Below, one piece after another: positions 8,724 to 17,107 of a stretch of 64,000 nt of DNA; within the stretch, counting starts at the first letter, position 1; each line of letters starts with the position of its first letter. Position numbers and translations under genes: made by a program. The DNA is from Actinomadura oligospora ATCC 43269. Its GTDB lineage: Bacteria > Actinomycetota > Actinomycetes > Streptosporangiales > Streptosporangiaceae. The stretch spans positions 636,072 through 700,071 of the forward strand of contig NZ_KI912411.1 in assembly GCF_000518265.1 (NCBI RefSeq), given 5' to 3'. The notes under the pieces were generated by a model. It was not told the origin of the DNA and did no database searches. It saw only the letters and a program-made list of their open reading frames with translations.

Positions 8724-9605
8724 TCATCCTCCGGACTCGTGACGCGCGGGCGCGGGCGCGGCGCAGCGGAACCCGAGCGCGAAGTTGGACCATCCGCCCG
8801 GGTCGCCGTGCATGCGCTCGCTGCATCGGACCTGGTAGCGGAAGTTCATCCACGAGCCGCCCCGGATCACCCGGTAGTGGCCCATGACGCGGCGCAGGGC
8901 CGGGTCGCACGGCGCGTCGTCGGCGTACAGGCGCGACGGGCTGGCGGTCCACTCGTAGACGTTGCCCGCCATGTCGGAGCATCCGTGCACGCCGTCACCG
9001 GCGGGTGAGAACGTGCCGACCGGCGTCGTCCGGGGCAGCGGGCCGTGCGTCCGGCAGGTGTCGCGCCACCAGTCGAGCCACGCGTCCAGGGCGTCCAGGC
9101 GTCCGGCGTGGAGTTCGGCGGTGTTGGCCGCGCCGGGCAGCCACTGGTCGCCCCAGGGCCAGATCCGGTACCGGACGCCGCGTGCCGCCAGTTCCCACTC
9201 GGCCTCGGTGGGCAGCCGCTTGCCCGCCCAGCGGGCGTAGGCGGACGCGTCGCTCCAGGACATGTGGACGACCGGATGGTCGGCGCGGCCGTCCACGTCG
9301 GTTCCGGGGCCTCCGGGCGTCCGCCAGCAGGCGCCCGCGCGTTCCTCCCAGAACCGCTCGCCGTACACCATCCCGTACCCGGCGCGCTCGGCGTCGCTGA
9401 CATATCCGGTGGCGTCCGCGAACGCCGCGAACTCGGCGACGGTCACGGGACACCGGTCGATCCGGAAGGCGGGGACCTCGACCTCGATCTGCGGCGTCTC
9501 GTCCGCGAACCACATGCCGGGCAGCGGCTGCGGCTCGGACTCCAGCCAGCGGGCCATCCAGGGCGGCGACCCGAGCCGGAGGACCGTGCCCGGCACCGCC
9601 GCCAT
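8724..9605 (-). CDS. Formylglycine-generating-enzyme (SUMF1/EgtB-fold)-like protein
   Basis: A 293-residue single-domain member of the FGE-sulfatase superfamily: FRIDRCPVTVAEFAAF, HPVVHMSWSDASAYARWAGKRLPTEAEWELAARG, DMAGNVYEW and VIRGGSW are all clear. The two catalytic cysteines of true FGE (in the GGSYxCxxSYC segment) are replaced; here the segment is GGSWMNFRYQVRC, where only the structural Cys remains. The DinB iron domain of EgtB/OvoA/SenA is absent. It is therefore unlikely to be an FGE or an ergothioneine synthase and may be a repurposed oxidoreductase. Driven from the divergent operator site B and co-transcribed with the sulfur carrier. Confidence 0.8.
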   Translation of the reverse strand: MAAVPGTVLRLGSPPWMARWLESEPQPLPGMWFADETPQIEVEVPAFRIDRCPVTVAEFAAFADATGYVSDAERAGYGMVYGERFWEERAGACWRTPGGPGTDVDGRADHPVVHMSWSDASAYARWAGKRLPTEAEWELAARGVRYRIWPWGDQWLPGAANTAELHAGRLDALDAWLDWWRDTCRTHGPLPRTTPVGTFSPAGDGVHGCSDMAGNVYEWTASPSRLYADDAPCDPALRRVMGHYRVIRGGSWMNFRYQVRCSERMHGDPGGWSNFALGFRCAAPAPARHESGG

Positions 9606-9639
9606 CCCGGTCTTCCCGTCTCTCGGGACGTCACTCGGC

Positions 9640-9661
9640 ACGCTATCTATATTAGAAGTGA
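9640..9661. promoter_or_regulatory. Shared cluster operator, site B (divergent)
   Basis: ACGCTA-N10-AAGTGA (complement TCACTT-N10-TAGCGT) between the divergent FGE-like gene (start 35 bases away) and the methyltransferase gene (start 29 bases away). The local A/T-rich patch contrasts with the surroundings. Probably controls both directions. Confidence 0.75.
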
Positions 9662-9689
9662 TTCGGCCCGGAGGGAAGGAGTGGACGGC

Positions 9690-10484
9690 ATGGACGCAGC
9701 CCACGACCCGGCCGCGTTCGACGAGCGCACGGACGCCTGGGACCGGTGGCGCGGGGCCCCCTGGAACCGGCTCCGGTACCGCCTGGTCGCGCACACCCTC
9801 GTCCGCTCGGCCGACGTGGCGACCGGCCGCCCGCTCCGCGTGCTGGACGTCGGCGGCGCGGACGGCGGCGACGCCCTGCCCCTCGCGAGCCTCGGGCACC
9901 ACGTGACCGTCCTCGACCGTTCCGCCGCGCTCCTCGACCGGGCGGAACGGGCCGCGGCGGACGCCGGGCTCGCGGGCCAGGTGCGCGTCGTCCTCGGCGA
10001 CCTGGACGACGCGGCGTCCCTCGGCACCGCCTTCGACCTGGTCCTGTGCCACAACGTGCTGCACTACCGGGCCGACCTCGCGCGCTCGGTGTCGGCGGTG
10101 GCCGGGGCGGCGCGGCCGAACGGGGTGGTGTCGCTGCTCTCCCCCAACCCGGCGATGGACGTGCTGTCCCGCGCCGTCCGGCTCGCCGACCCGGACGCGG
10201 CGCTGGAGGTGCTGGACGCGCCCACCCTGCGCTCGGAGACGTTCGGGCAGGACATGCGCCGGGTGGAGCCGGAGGACGCCGCGCGGGTTCTCGGCGCGGC
10301 GGGCTGCGTGGTGACGCACCGGTTCGGGATCCGGTGCGTCACCGATCTCGTCGCGGACGACGGCCTGAAGCACGAACCGGCGTTCGCCGAGCGCCTGGAG
10401 CGTCTCGAGCTGGCGCTGTGCGACCGCGAGCCGTACCTGCGCACGGCCCGGTTCTGGCACCTGGTCGCGCGACGCGTCCACTGA
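9690..10484 (+). CDS. SAM-dependent methyltransferase (CmoM/SmtA-like)
   Basis: A 264-residue class I methyltransferase. Motif I is LRVLDVGGADGGDALPLA (about residues 46-63), then HHVTVLDRS and LVLCHNVLHYRAD. The overall layout, with a long C-terminal helical part (ERLERLELALCDREPYLRTARFWHLVARR), resembles the SmtA/CmoM group. The ATG has GAAGGAG upstream. Not closely related to the three UbiE-like paralogues in the locus. Substrate unknown. Confidence 0.85.
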   Translation: MDAAHDPAAFDERTDAWDRWRGAPWNRLRYRLVAHTLVRSADVATGRPLRVLDVGGADGGDALPLASLGHHVTVLDRSAALLDRAERAAADAGLAGQVRVVLGDLDDAASLGTAFDLVLCHNVLHYRADLARSVSAVAGAARPNGVVSLLSPNPAMDVLSRAVRLADPDAALEVLDAPTLRSETFGQDMRRVEPEDAARVLGAAGCVVTHRFGIRCVTDLVADDGLKHEPAFAERLERLELALCDREPYLRTARFWHLVARRVH

Positions 10485-10502
10485 CGGTCCGGACCGGAGG
10501 CG

Positions 10503-11387
10503 TCACCCGGGGTTGGTTCCGCAGAGCAGCACGACCTCGCCGGACGGGCGCACCGGGCCGTCGGGGAACCAGGCGGCGAGCGTCCGCACGGCCTCGCGGT
10601 GGACCGCGTCGCGCGAGCGCTCGTCCAGGCCGGAGTACCAGGACAGCAGCGCGCCGGACGTCCGGACGATCAGCACCCACGCGGCGGCGGCGTGCTCGGC
10701 CTCGAACACCGGCGCGCGGCGCGCCTCGGCGCGGACGCCGGTGAACCCGGCCGACTCCAGCAGGGCCGTCCACTCGCCAAGGCCCCCGTGCCGGGCGCGG
10801 CGACGGCCCGTCCCGGCCGCCGGGCCGCGCCGGGTGACGACGCCGTGCCGCACCCGGAACGGGGAGACGACGCCCGGCTCGTCCGCCAGCAGGGCGCTGA
10901 ACCGGCCGCCGGGACGCAGCGCCGCGCGGACGGCCCGCAGCGCGCCCGCCCGGTCCGGCATGTACGGGAGCCCGGCCCGGCAGACGGCGGCGTCGAACGA
11001 TCCGGGCGGCACGCCGAGCTCGTTCTCGGCGGCGACCGTGCGGAACTCGGCCTGGACGGCGCCGCGTTCGCGCGCGAGCGACCGGGCCGCGGCCACCATC
11101 GGCGGGGCGAGGTCCAGGCCGAGCACCCGGCCGCCGCGCCCGACGCGTTCGGCGGCGGCGAGCGCGGGCCCGCCCGCGCCGCAGGCGAGGTCGAGCACCC
11201 GGTCGCCCGGGCCGAGCCGCGCGAGCCGGAACATCCGCTCGTCCACCCGGCGGGCGGGCGCGGCGAGGTCGCGCCGGTACTCGGCCCAGCCGGGGGCGGC
11301 GAGGGCCCAGGCGGCGCGCTGCTGCGCGCGGACCGCCTCGTCGAGCAGGCCGTCCGCGGCCCCGGGAGCGGTCCCCGTCGTGGTCAT
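10503..11387 (-). CDS. SAM-dependent methyltransferase (UbiE-like), paralogue 2
   Basis: A 294-residue enzyme with motif I VLDLACGAGGPAL and VLGLDLAPPMV. It shares with the protein at 2691-3569 the CRAGL-YMPDR core, an APVFEAEHAAAAW segment, and the C-terminal FPDGPVRPSGEVVLLCGTNP. They are clearly duplicates that have diverged in the cap region. It lies 13 bases after the selenium-binding-protein-like gene and is probably expressed from operator site C. Confidence 0.87.
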   Translation of the reverse strand: MTTTGTAPGAADGLLDEAVRAQQRAAWALAAPGWAEYRRDLAAPARRVDERMFRLARLGPGDRVLDLACGAGGPALAAAERVGRGGRVLGLDLAPPMVAAARSLARERGAVQAEFRTVAAENELGVPPGSFDAAVCRAGLPYMPDRAGALRAVRAALRPGGRFSALLADEPGVVSPFRVRHGVVTRRGPAAGTGRRRARHGGLGEWTALLESAGFTGVRAEARRAPVFEAEHAAAAWVLIVRTSGALLSWYSGLDERSRDAVHREAVRTLAAWFPDGPVRPSGEVVLLCGTNPG

Positions 11388-11400
11388 GGCGCGGGCCGGG

Positions 11401-13212
11401 TCACCGGATGTCGGAGTCGGAGACGACGAACAGCACGCCGTGCGGGCGGGCGTGCCCGACCGTGCCGTGCGGCCAGGCGTCGCGGTCGAACGCGACGCAC
11501 GGCTGCCCGGTCCTCTCGTCCTTGAACGAGGTGTCGAGGGCCAGCCCGGTGCGCGCGTCGAAGTCGGTCATGCAGATCTTGTGGTCGCCGTCGATCCCGG
11601 CCTTGGAGAGGAAGTAGTCGGCGGTGACGACCCGGTGGACCTGCGTGGACTCGTGGTAGTAGCCGTCCTTCCCGATCTGGAAGTGGTCCATCGAACCCCA
11701 GTGCGGGCCGATGCCGACCCGGCCCTGCGGGCCGCCGATGCCGCCCTTGATCTGCTCGACGCCGACGAGGGCGGGACAGTCCGGGTCGGCTCCGCCCGCG
11801 CCGATCTCGGCCTGGGTGTCGATCCGGCACTCCGGGTGCGGGCCGGACCTCAGGAGCTTCTGGACGTCCAGCACGAACAGCATGCCGCTGTTCTTGGCGA
11901 GCGGCCACCGGGGGTCGGAGCCCATGACGGTCTGGAACAGGTACTTGTCGTCCGGGGTGATGGCCAGCCAGCTGCTTCCCGCGTTGGAGCCGGTCAGCGG
12001 CGGGTCCAGGCCGAGCCGCCTGTAGGCGGCGGAGCTGTCGAAGACCTCCTGCCAGGCCGGGTGCGGCGACATCACGTCCGGGGTGAAGTAGATGACGCCG
12101 CCCGCCATGGTGGAGGCGAACAGGCCCCGGTGGGACGGCAGGCTGGTCAGGGCGTTCTCCATGACCATGCGGTCCTCGTCGAACGCGGGCAGCATGTCCT
12201 TGCGGGGGCCGGTCGGCAGGTACGACACCGACAGCAGCCTCGGACGGTCCCGGTTCGCGATGTCGAAGATCCGCAGCGAGTTGCGCAGCAGGGTCGGGTC
12301 GGTGAGCTTGGTGTCGGGGTCGAGGTAGTTGCGGGCCTCGGCGAAGTCGCTCAGGACGAGGCGGTCCAGGTCCTCGCGCACCTGGATGCCGTGCGGGTTG
12401 GCGCAGGACGCCACGGGAATCTGCGGGACGCTGTGGCACCGGTCCGGGTGCTCGCTCTCCCGCGTCGCCGCCGGGGTCTCGCTGATGACCCGGCCCCTGG
12501 TGTCGAGCCGGATCACCTCTCCGGGCGTCCCGCCGAAGCCGTTGCCGACCCGGACCTCGCCGTTGGTGTACCGGCAGGGCCCGGCGACGTCGGGTCCGCC
12601 CAGGTAGGAGCCGTAGGCGTTGCCGTCCCTGGTCGTCCAGAACGCGTCGGGCACCGAACCGCAGGGCGTGTCCCTGCCGAGCGCGATCCCGGTGAGCCTC
12701 ACCTCGGGGAGCCTGCTCACGTCGAACACGTAGTCGGTGTCGGCGAACATCGCCCCGGCGTAGACATGCTGGCCCTTGCGCCAGGTGTACTGCATGTGGT
12801 GGGGCTCGCTCTGGGTGAGCGGGCCGAGGGTGGCGGTGTTCACGACCTTGCCGTAGGTCGGCGAGCCCTTGGTGGCGTCGATGACGGCCAGGAAGTCGGG
12901 CGGGACCTTGCCGCTCGCGGAGGCGGACGGCCCGTGGGTGTGCCCGGCGCCCGTTCCGGCCGCCTTGCCGCGCAGGCCCTCGGCACCCGCCCAGGCGAGC
13001 ACCCATTCGCGCCGGCGCGGCCCGCTCCGGTCGCGGACGATGTGGTTCTCCACCCAGTAGGTCTTGCCGTCGGTGCCCTTGACCGACGATCGGACGACGC
13101 GCGTGCCCGGTGGATCCGAGCCGCACGCCACGAGGACGAGGGCGGCGGCCAGCAGCGACGCGGCGGCCGGGACTGACAGGCGGCGCCGGTTCGGCGCGGC
13201 GAACACGTGCAC
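11401..13212 (-). CDS. Selenium-binding protein 56 / methanethiol-oxidase-like lipoprotein
   Basis: A 603-residue protein with a lipoprotein signal (hydrophobic residues 15-28, lipobox VLVAC). The mature part has SBP56 hallmarks: SEPHHMQYTWRKG, NPHGIQVREDLDRLVLSDFAEARNYL, and HWGSMDHFQIGKDGYYHES. Family members are copper-dependent beta-propellers, and bacterial ones oxidise methanethiol to formaldehyde, H2S and H2O2. The signal peptide places it outside the membrane. In a locus full of S-methyl and homocysteine chemistry, a thiol-oxidising role is attractive but unproven. GTG start with AGGAG; operator site C is 29 bases upstream. Confidence 0.82.
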   Translation of the reverse strand: MHVFAAPNRRRLSVPAAASLLAAALVLVACGSDPPGTRVVRSSVKGTDGKTYWVENHIVRDRSGPRRREWVLAWAGAEGLRGKAAGTGAGHTHGPSASASGKVPPDFLAVIDATKGSPTYGKVVNTATLGPLTQSEPHHMQYTWRKGQHVYAGAMFADTDYVFDVSRLPEVRLTGIALGRDTPCGSVPDAFWTTRDGNAYGSYLGGPDVAGPCRYTNGEVRVGNGFGGTPGEVIRLDTRGRVISETPAATRESEHPDRCHSVPQIPVASCANPHGIQVREDLDRLVLSDFAEARNYLDPDTKLTDPTLLRNSLRIFDIANRDRPRLLSVSYLPTGPRKDMLPAFDEDRMVMENALTSLPSHRGLFASTMAGGVIYFTPDVMSPHPAWQEVFDSSAAYRRLGLDPPLTGSNAGSSWLAITPDDKYLFQTVMGSDPRWPLAKNSGMLFVLDVQKLLRSGPHPECRIDTQAEIGAGGADPDCPALVGVEQIKGGIGGPQGRVGIGPHWGSMDHFQIGKDGYYHESTQVHRVVTADYFLSKAGIDGDHKICMTDFDARTGLALDTSFKDERTGQPCVAFDRDAWPHGTVGHARPHGVLFVVSDSDIR

Positions 13213-13240
13213 GGGATCTCCTCTGCCCCTGGCGGCACGG

Positions 13241-13262
13241 CTACTTTAAAAAGATATAGTTT
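13241..13262. promoter_or_regulatory. Shared cluster operator, site C
   Basis: CTACTT-N10-TAGTTT, A/T-rich, 29 bases upstream of the SBP56-like gene. Same 6-10-6 spacing as the other sites. Only the half-site cores (ACTT and TAGT) match well. Confidence 0.6.
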
Positions 13263-13320
13263 CTCGTGACCGGAAGACAAGAGCGCGACCGCGGACGGTG
13301 AGACGGTTCCACTTCGGGAC

Positions 13321-14088
13321 TCACGAGGTCTGCCGCATGGTGAACCGCTCGTCCGCCCGCCGGTAGACCTCCGGGCTCGTCCCGACGTCGGACCACCAGC
13401 CCTGCACTTCCATGTAGCGCAGCGTTCCCGCGTCGGCGTAGCGGCGGTTGAGGTCCCAGATCTCGAGCTCGCCGCGCGGTGACGGCCGCAGCGCCCGGAC
13501 GTGGTCGAACGCGTCGCGGTGGTAGAGGTAGCAGCCGAGGTCCGTCCAGCCGGGGGCGTGCCGGTCCGGGTCCTTGTCGCCGAGCGCGGTGATCCGTCCG
13601 TCCTCGATGCGCAGCGGGGTGTACCCGGCCGTGTCGGCGGTGCGGGCCGCCACGACCAGGGCGCCGTCCGGCTGGGCGGCGAACGCGCGCACGGACGGCC
13701 CGAGCGGCGCGTCGATCAGCACGTCCCCGCAGGCGACCAGGAACCGGTCGGTGCGCAGGTGCGGCTCGGCCCGCGCGATCGCCGCGGCCATCCCGGCCCC
13801 GGACGGCGGCTGCCACACGTAGCCGAGGCTGCGCAGGCCGAGCTCGCGGCCGTCGCGCAGCTCGCGCAGGAAGTCCCCGGCGTGCCGGTCGTCGATGAGC
13901 AGCAGCACGTCCTCGACGCCCGCCCGGACGAGCTGGCCGATGACCCGGGCGACCAGCGGACGGCCCCCGACGGGCAGGAGCTGCTTGCTGGTGCGGTCGG
14001 TCAGCGGACGCAGCCGGGTGCCGCGCCCGCCCGCGAGCACGACGCCGGTCACCGCGTCCGGCGGCGGCACGCCGCCCCCCGAACTCAC
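13321..14088 (-). CDS. Sugar-phosphate nucleotidyltransferase
   Basis: A 255-residue enzyme with the nucleotide-binding signature GVVLAGGRGTRLRPLTDRTSKQLLPVGGRPL (from about residue 14), VACGDVLID, and the late ELEIWDLNRRYADAG region of RmlA/glucose-1-phosphate nucleotidyltransferases. It starts at a GTG overlapping the stop of the preceding methyltransferase gene (GTGA) and is the last gene of the sulfur/methyl operon. It probably activates a sugar or another phosphorylated metabolite, perhaps for the glycosyltransferase at 4990. No dehydratase or epimerase gene accompanies it, so an unmodified hexose or a housekeeping dTDP-sugar may be used. Confidence 0.85.
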   Translation of the reverse strand: MSSGGGVPPPDAVTGVVLAGGRGTRLRPLTDRTSKQLLPVGGRPLVARVIGQLVRAGVEDVLLLIDDRHAGDFLRELRDGRELGLRSLGYVWQPPSGAGMAAAIARAEPHLRTDRFLVACGDVLIDAPLGPSVRAFAAQPDGALVVAARTADTAGYTPLRIEDGRITALGDKDPDRHAPGWTDLGCYLYHRDAFDHVRALRPSPRGELEIWDLNRRYADAGTLRYMEVQGWWSDVGTSPEVYRRADERFTMRQTS

Positions 14089-14969
14089 CCGCCGTCTCCG
14101 GGGTTGGACGCCTGGACGCACAGGGCCTTGGACGGGATGTAGAGGCCGCCGCTCCCGGTACGGAAGCGGGCGGCGGCGGCCTCGACGGCCCGCCACGCCT
14201 CACGCGCGTCCGGGGAGCCGTGACGCTCGCGGATCCGGTCGAGCAGGAACGGCGGGGTCACGGCACGCGTGAACGCCACGAACGCGCCGACCGAGTCGAA
14301 CGCGAACGGCACCCGCGTCTCCAGGACGGACACCCCGGAGAAGCCCGCCGCCTCCAGTTCACAGGTCAGGACGTCGGGGTCGGTCATGCTGAACGGGCCC
14401 GGCGCGTCCGGCGGCGCGGGGGGCAGGTCCAGCGAGGCGCTCAACGAGGCGAAGCCCAGCGCCATCACCGGGGCGTCCTCCGCGGGCCCCCAGACCGCGG
14501 CGGCGAGCACCCCGCCGGGCCGCAGCAGGCGGCGCAGCCCAGCGAACGCCGCGACGTGGTCGACGGCGAACATCAGGCCCCAGCGGCTCAGCACCACGTC
14601 GAACGCGCCCGGCGAGAGCCCCTGGGCCTCGACGTCCGCCTCGACGAACTCGATGTTCGCGGCGACGTCGCCGAGCCCGCCGGCGCGCCGCCGCGCGATC
14701 CGCAGCATCTCCGGGGAGATGTCGGTCGCGACGACGCGTCCCGTCCGGCCGACGCGGCGGGCGGCGGTCAGCGCGGGTTCGCCGAGGCCGGTCCCGACGT
14801 CCAGGACGGTCTGCCCCGGACGCACGTCGCCGAGGTCGAGCAGCCGCCCGGTCACCAGGCCCGCGCCGCGCTCGAACACCTCCTGCGCCTCGGCCCAGCC
14901 CGCGCTCAGCGCGTCCCAGGTGGCGCGCTGCGCGTCCTTGACGGCCCGCCGGTCGAGTGACGTCCCCAC
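14085..14969 (-). CDS. SAM-dependent methyltransferase (UbiE-like), paralogue 3
   Basis: A 294-residue enzyme with the same N-terminal layout as the other two UbiE-like proteins (QRATWDALSAGWAEAQEVFERGAGLVTGRLL) and motif I VLDVGTGLGEPAL. It has a different C-terminus. GTG start with GGAGG, one base after the homocysteine methyltransferase stop; its stop overlaps the nucleotidyltransferase start. Probably methylates a pathway intermediate. Confidence 0.87.
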   Translation of the reverse strand: MGTSLDRRAVKDAQRATWDALSAGWAEAQEVFERGAGLVTGRLLDLGDVRPGQTVLDVGTGLGEPALTAARRVGRTGRVVATDISPEMLRIARRRAGGLGDVAANIEFVEADVEAQGLSPGAFDVVLSRWGLMFAVDHVAAFAGLRRLLRPGGVLAAAVWGPAEDAPVMALGFASLSASLDLPPAPPDAPGPFSMTDPDVLTCELEAAGFSGVSVLETRVPFAFDSVGAFVAFTRAVTPPFLLDRIRERHGSPDAREAWRAVEAAAARFRTGSGGLYIPSKALCVQASNPGDGG

Positions 14970-14970
14970 C

Positions 14971-15888
14971 TCAGCCCTCCGTTCCAGCGCCGGACGCGCC
15001 GCTGATCCTGGCGTCGGGCGCGACGTCCAGACGGGCGCGGGCCGCCGCGAGGTGCTCGGCGGTCGTGCCGCAGCAGCCGCCGAGGATGTCGGGGGCGTAG
15101 GCGTCGTGCCATCCGGCGAGCAGGTCGGCATACACGTCCGGGGTGAGCGCGGACGGCATCGGCTCGTCCACGTGGGTCCAGCGGTGCGCGGCGTCCCTGA
15201 CCTCGTTGTTCGGGTAGCAGCCGATCTTTCCGGGGCACGCTGCGCGCAGCTCGGCGAGGGCCTTCTCGGCGTCCGCCGGGGCCGTGCAGTTCACCAGGAC
15301 CGCCTCGGCGCCGTCGCGGGCCACGGCGGACGCCGCGTCCGCGAGGCGCTCCCCCGACAGCAGCCGGCCGTCCTGCTCGCACACGAACGACACCCAGGCC
15401 CGTCCACCGGCCCCCTGCACCTGCTCCAGGGCGATCCGGGCCTCCCGCGCCGTGTTCATCGTCTCGATCAGGACGAGGTCGACCCCGACCCTCATCAGCT
15501 CGGTGGCGAGCCAGCGGTGCTCGGCGGCGAGCTCCTCGTCCGGCGGGACGAGGTCGGGCCGGTAGCAGTCCTCGACCGGGGCCATGGACGCCGCGACCAG
15601 CGCGGTCCCGGTGCCGCGCGCCGCGCGGGCGACGCCGACGGCGGCGTGCACCATCCACGCGAGCCCGGCCTCGTCCAGCCCGATCCGGCGCAGCGCCCGC
15701 AGGTTGCAGCGGAACGTCGCGGCCGTGATCACGTCGGCCCCGGCGGAGAGGTACCCGTCGTGCACCGCGCGCAGCGCCTCGCGGCGCGGTTCGGTGGTGA
15801 GCGCCCGCGTCGTCCACCACGGCGCGCTCAGCGGCAGTCCGCCGCGCCGCAGTTCGGTGGCCGTCGCGCCGTCCAGCCAGGTGGTCAT
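14971..15888 (-). CDS. Homocysteine S-methyltransferase
   Basis: A 305-residue single-domain enzyme of the MmuM type. The zinc site is visible as VNCTAP (about residue 217) and LGGCCGT (about residue 280); the N-terminal LDGATATELRRGG matches the family. It transfers a methyl group from S-methylmethionine or SAM to homocysteine, giving methionine. Placed with many SAM-dependent methyltransferases, it may recycle homocysteine; a change of acceptor thiol in the pathway is also possible. The start overlaps the preceding stop (TGATG) with a GGAGG site. Confidence 0.88.
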   Translation of the reverse strand: MTTWLDGATATELRRGGLPLSAPWWTTRALTTEPRREALRAVHDGYLSAGADVITAATFRCNLRALRRIGLDEAGLAWMVHAAVGVARAARGTGTALVAASMAPVEDCYRPDLVPPDEELAAEHRWLATELMRVGVDLVLIETMNTAREARIALEQVQGAGGRAWVSFVCEQDGRLLSGERLADAASAVARDGAEAVLVNCTAPADAEKALAELRAACPGKIGCYPNNEVRDAAHRWTHVDEPMPSALTPDVYADLLAGWHDAYAPDILGGCCGTTAEHLAAARARLDVAPDARISGASGAGTEG

Positions 15889-17054
15889 CACTCGCCCTCC
15901 TCATGGTCGCGGTCAGGGTCGGGGTCGGCGTCGGGCGGAAGCGCGGCCGTCAGGTCGGCCGCCAGGTCGGCGGGGTCCTCGATGCCCGCCGACACCCGGA
16001 CCAGGCGGCTCGTGATCCCGAGCGCGCGGCGGACGTCCGGGGCGACGCCCGCGTGCGTCATCAGGGCGGGCACCTCCATCAGCGACAGCACGCCGCCGAG
16101 GCTGACCGCGCACGTGAACAGCCGGACCCGGTCCATCAGCTTCTCGGCGTCGTCCAGGTACTCGAAGCTGAGCACCGCGCCGGGCGCCGCCATCTGCCGG
16201 GCCGCCACGCGGCGTCCGGGATGGCCGGGCAGGCCCGGGTAGTGGACGGCCCCGACGTACGGGGACTCGCGCAGCAGCGCGACGATCCGGGCGGCGTTCG
16301 CGACCTGCCGTTCGGTGCGCAGCGACAGCGTCCGCAGCCCGCGGTGGACGAGGAAGCAGTCGAACGGGCTCGGCACCGCGCCCGCCGCCGCGCGGTAGGC
16401 GGTGAGCTCCCGGTGCAGGCGCTCGTCGTCGTGGACCAGCGCGCCGCCCAGCGCGTCGGAGTGTCCCGCGATCGACTTGGTCGTGCTGTAGAGCGTGACG
16501 TCGGCGCCGTGCCGGAGCGGCTGCTGGAGCGCGGGACCGGCGAACGTGTTGTCCACCAGCACCAGCGCGCCCGCCTCGTGCGCGCGCTCGGCGACGTCCG
16601 CGAGGTCGGCGATGCGCAGCATCGGGTTCGTCGGCGTCTCCACCCACGCCATCGCGGCGGGCTCGGCGAACACCGCCGCGACGACGGCCGGATCGGAGAG
16701 GTCGGCGTGCTCCACCCGGACGCCCTGCCGCTCCAGCAGGCCGAACAGCGCGCGGGTGCCGCCGTACACGTCGTCGGACGCCACCACGCGCGCCCCGCGA
16801 GGCAGCGCCGACAGCGCCGCCATCCCCGCGGCCTGCCCGGACGCGAACGCGGTCGCGAACCGGACCTCCTCCAGCCCGGCCAGGCACCGCTCCAGGCCCT
16901 CGCGGGTCGGGTTCTCACCGCGTCCGTAGAAGTAGCGCGGCGGATCCTGGACGCGCCGCTCGTAGGTCGCCGCGACATGGATCGGCGGGACGACGTCCCC
17001 GGTGCCGGGCTCGGGCTCCTGGCCCAGCCGGACCAGCCTCGTGTCGAACCGCAT
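15888..17054 (-). CDS. Cystathionine gamma-lyase/synthase family PLP enzyme
   Basis: A 388-residue fold type I PLP enzyme. The PLP Lys lies in STTKSIAGHSDALGG. The DDVYGGTRALF segment has the YGGT of cystathionine enzymes rather than the YGCT of methionine gamma-lyase, so release of methanethiol from methionine is less likely. Other motifs are NPTREGLERCLAGLE, VETPTNPMLRIADL and a late SRLVRVSAGIED. It interconverts cystathionine, cysteine and homocysteine, linking homocysteine from methylation to cysteine for SufS. The ATG was chosen by family length; a GTG 39 bases upstream is also possible. Confidence 0.87.
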   Translation of the reverse strand: MRFDTRLVRLGQEPEPGTGDVVPPIHVAATYERRVQDPPRYFYGRGENPTREGLERCLAGLEEVRFATAFASGQAAGMAALSALPRGARVVASDDVYGGTRALFGLLERQGVRVEHADLSDPAVVAAVFAEPAAMAWVETPTNPMLRIADLADVAERAHEAGALVLVDNTFAGPALQQPLRHGADVTLYSTTKSIAGHSDALGGALVHDDERLHRELTAYRAAAGAVPSPFDCFLVHRGLRTLSLRTERQVANAARIVALLRESPYVGAVHYPGLPGHPGRRVAARQMAAPGAVLSFEYLDDAEKLMDRVRLFTCAVSLGGVLSLMEVPALMTHAGVAPDVRRALGITSRLVRVSAGIEDPADLAADLTAALPPDADPDPDRDHEEGE

Positions 17055-17107
17055 CGTGTCCGACCACCGCGACCGCCCGTTGCCAGTGCTCACCTCGTCG
17101 GGCGGGG

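Noticed and set aside
8724..9605. True formylglycine-generating enzyme or selenoneine/ergothioneine synthase
   Set aside because: The two catalytic cysteines of FGE are missing, no sulfatase is nearby, and the DinB-type iron domain of EgtB/SenA is absent; no SelD or EgtD-like gene was seen.
15888..17054. Methionine gamma-lyase
   Set aside because: The segment that carries the active-site Cys in methionine gamma-lyase reads YGGT here, as in cystathionine enzymes.
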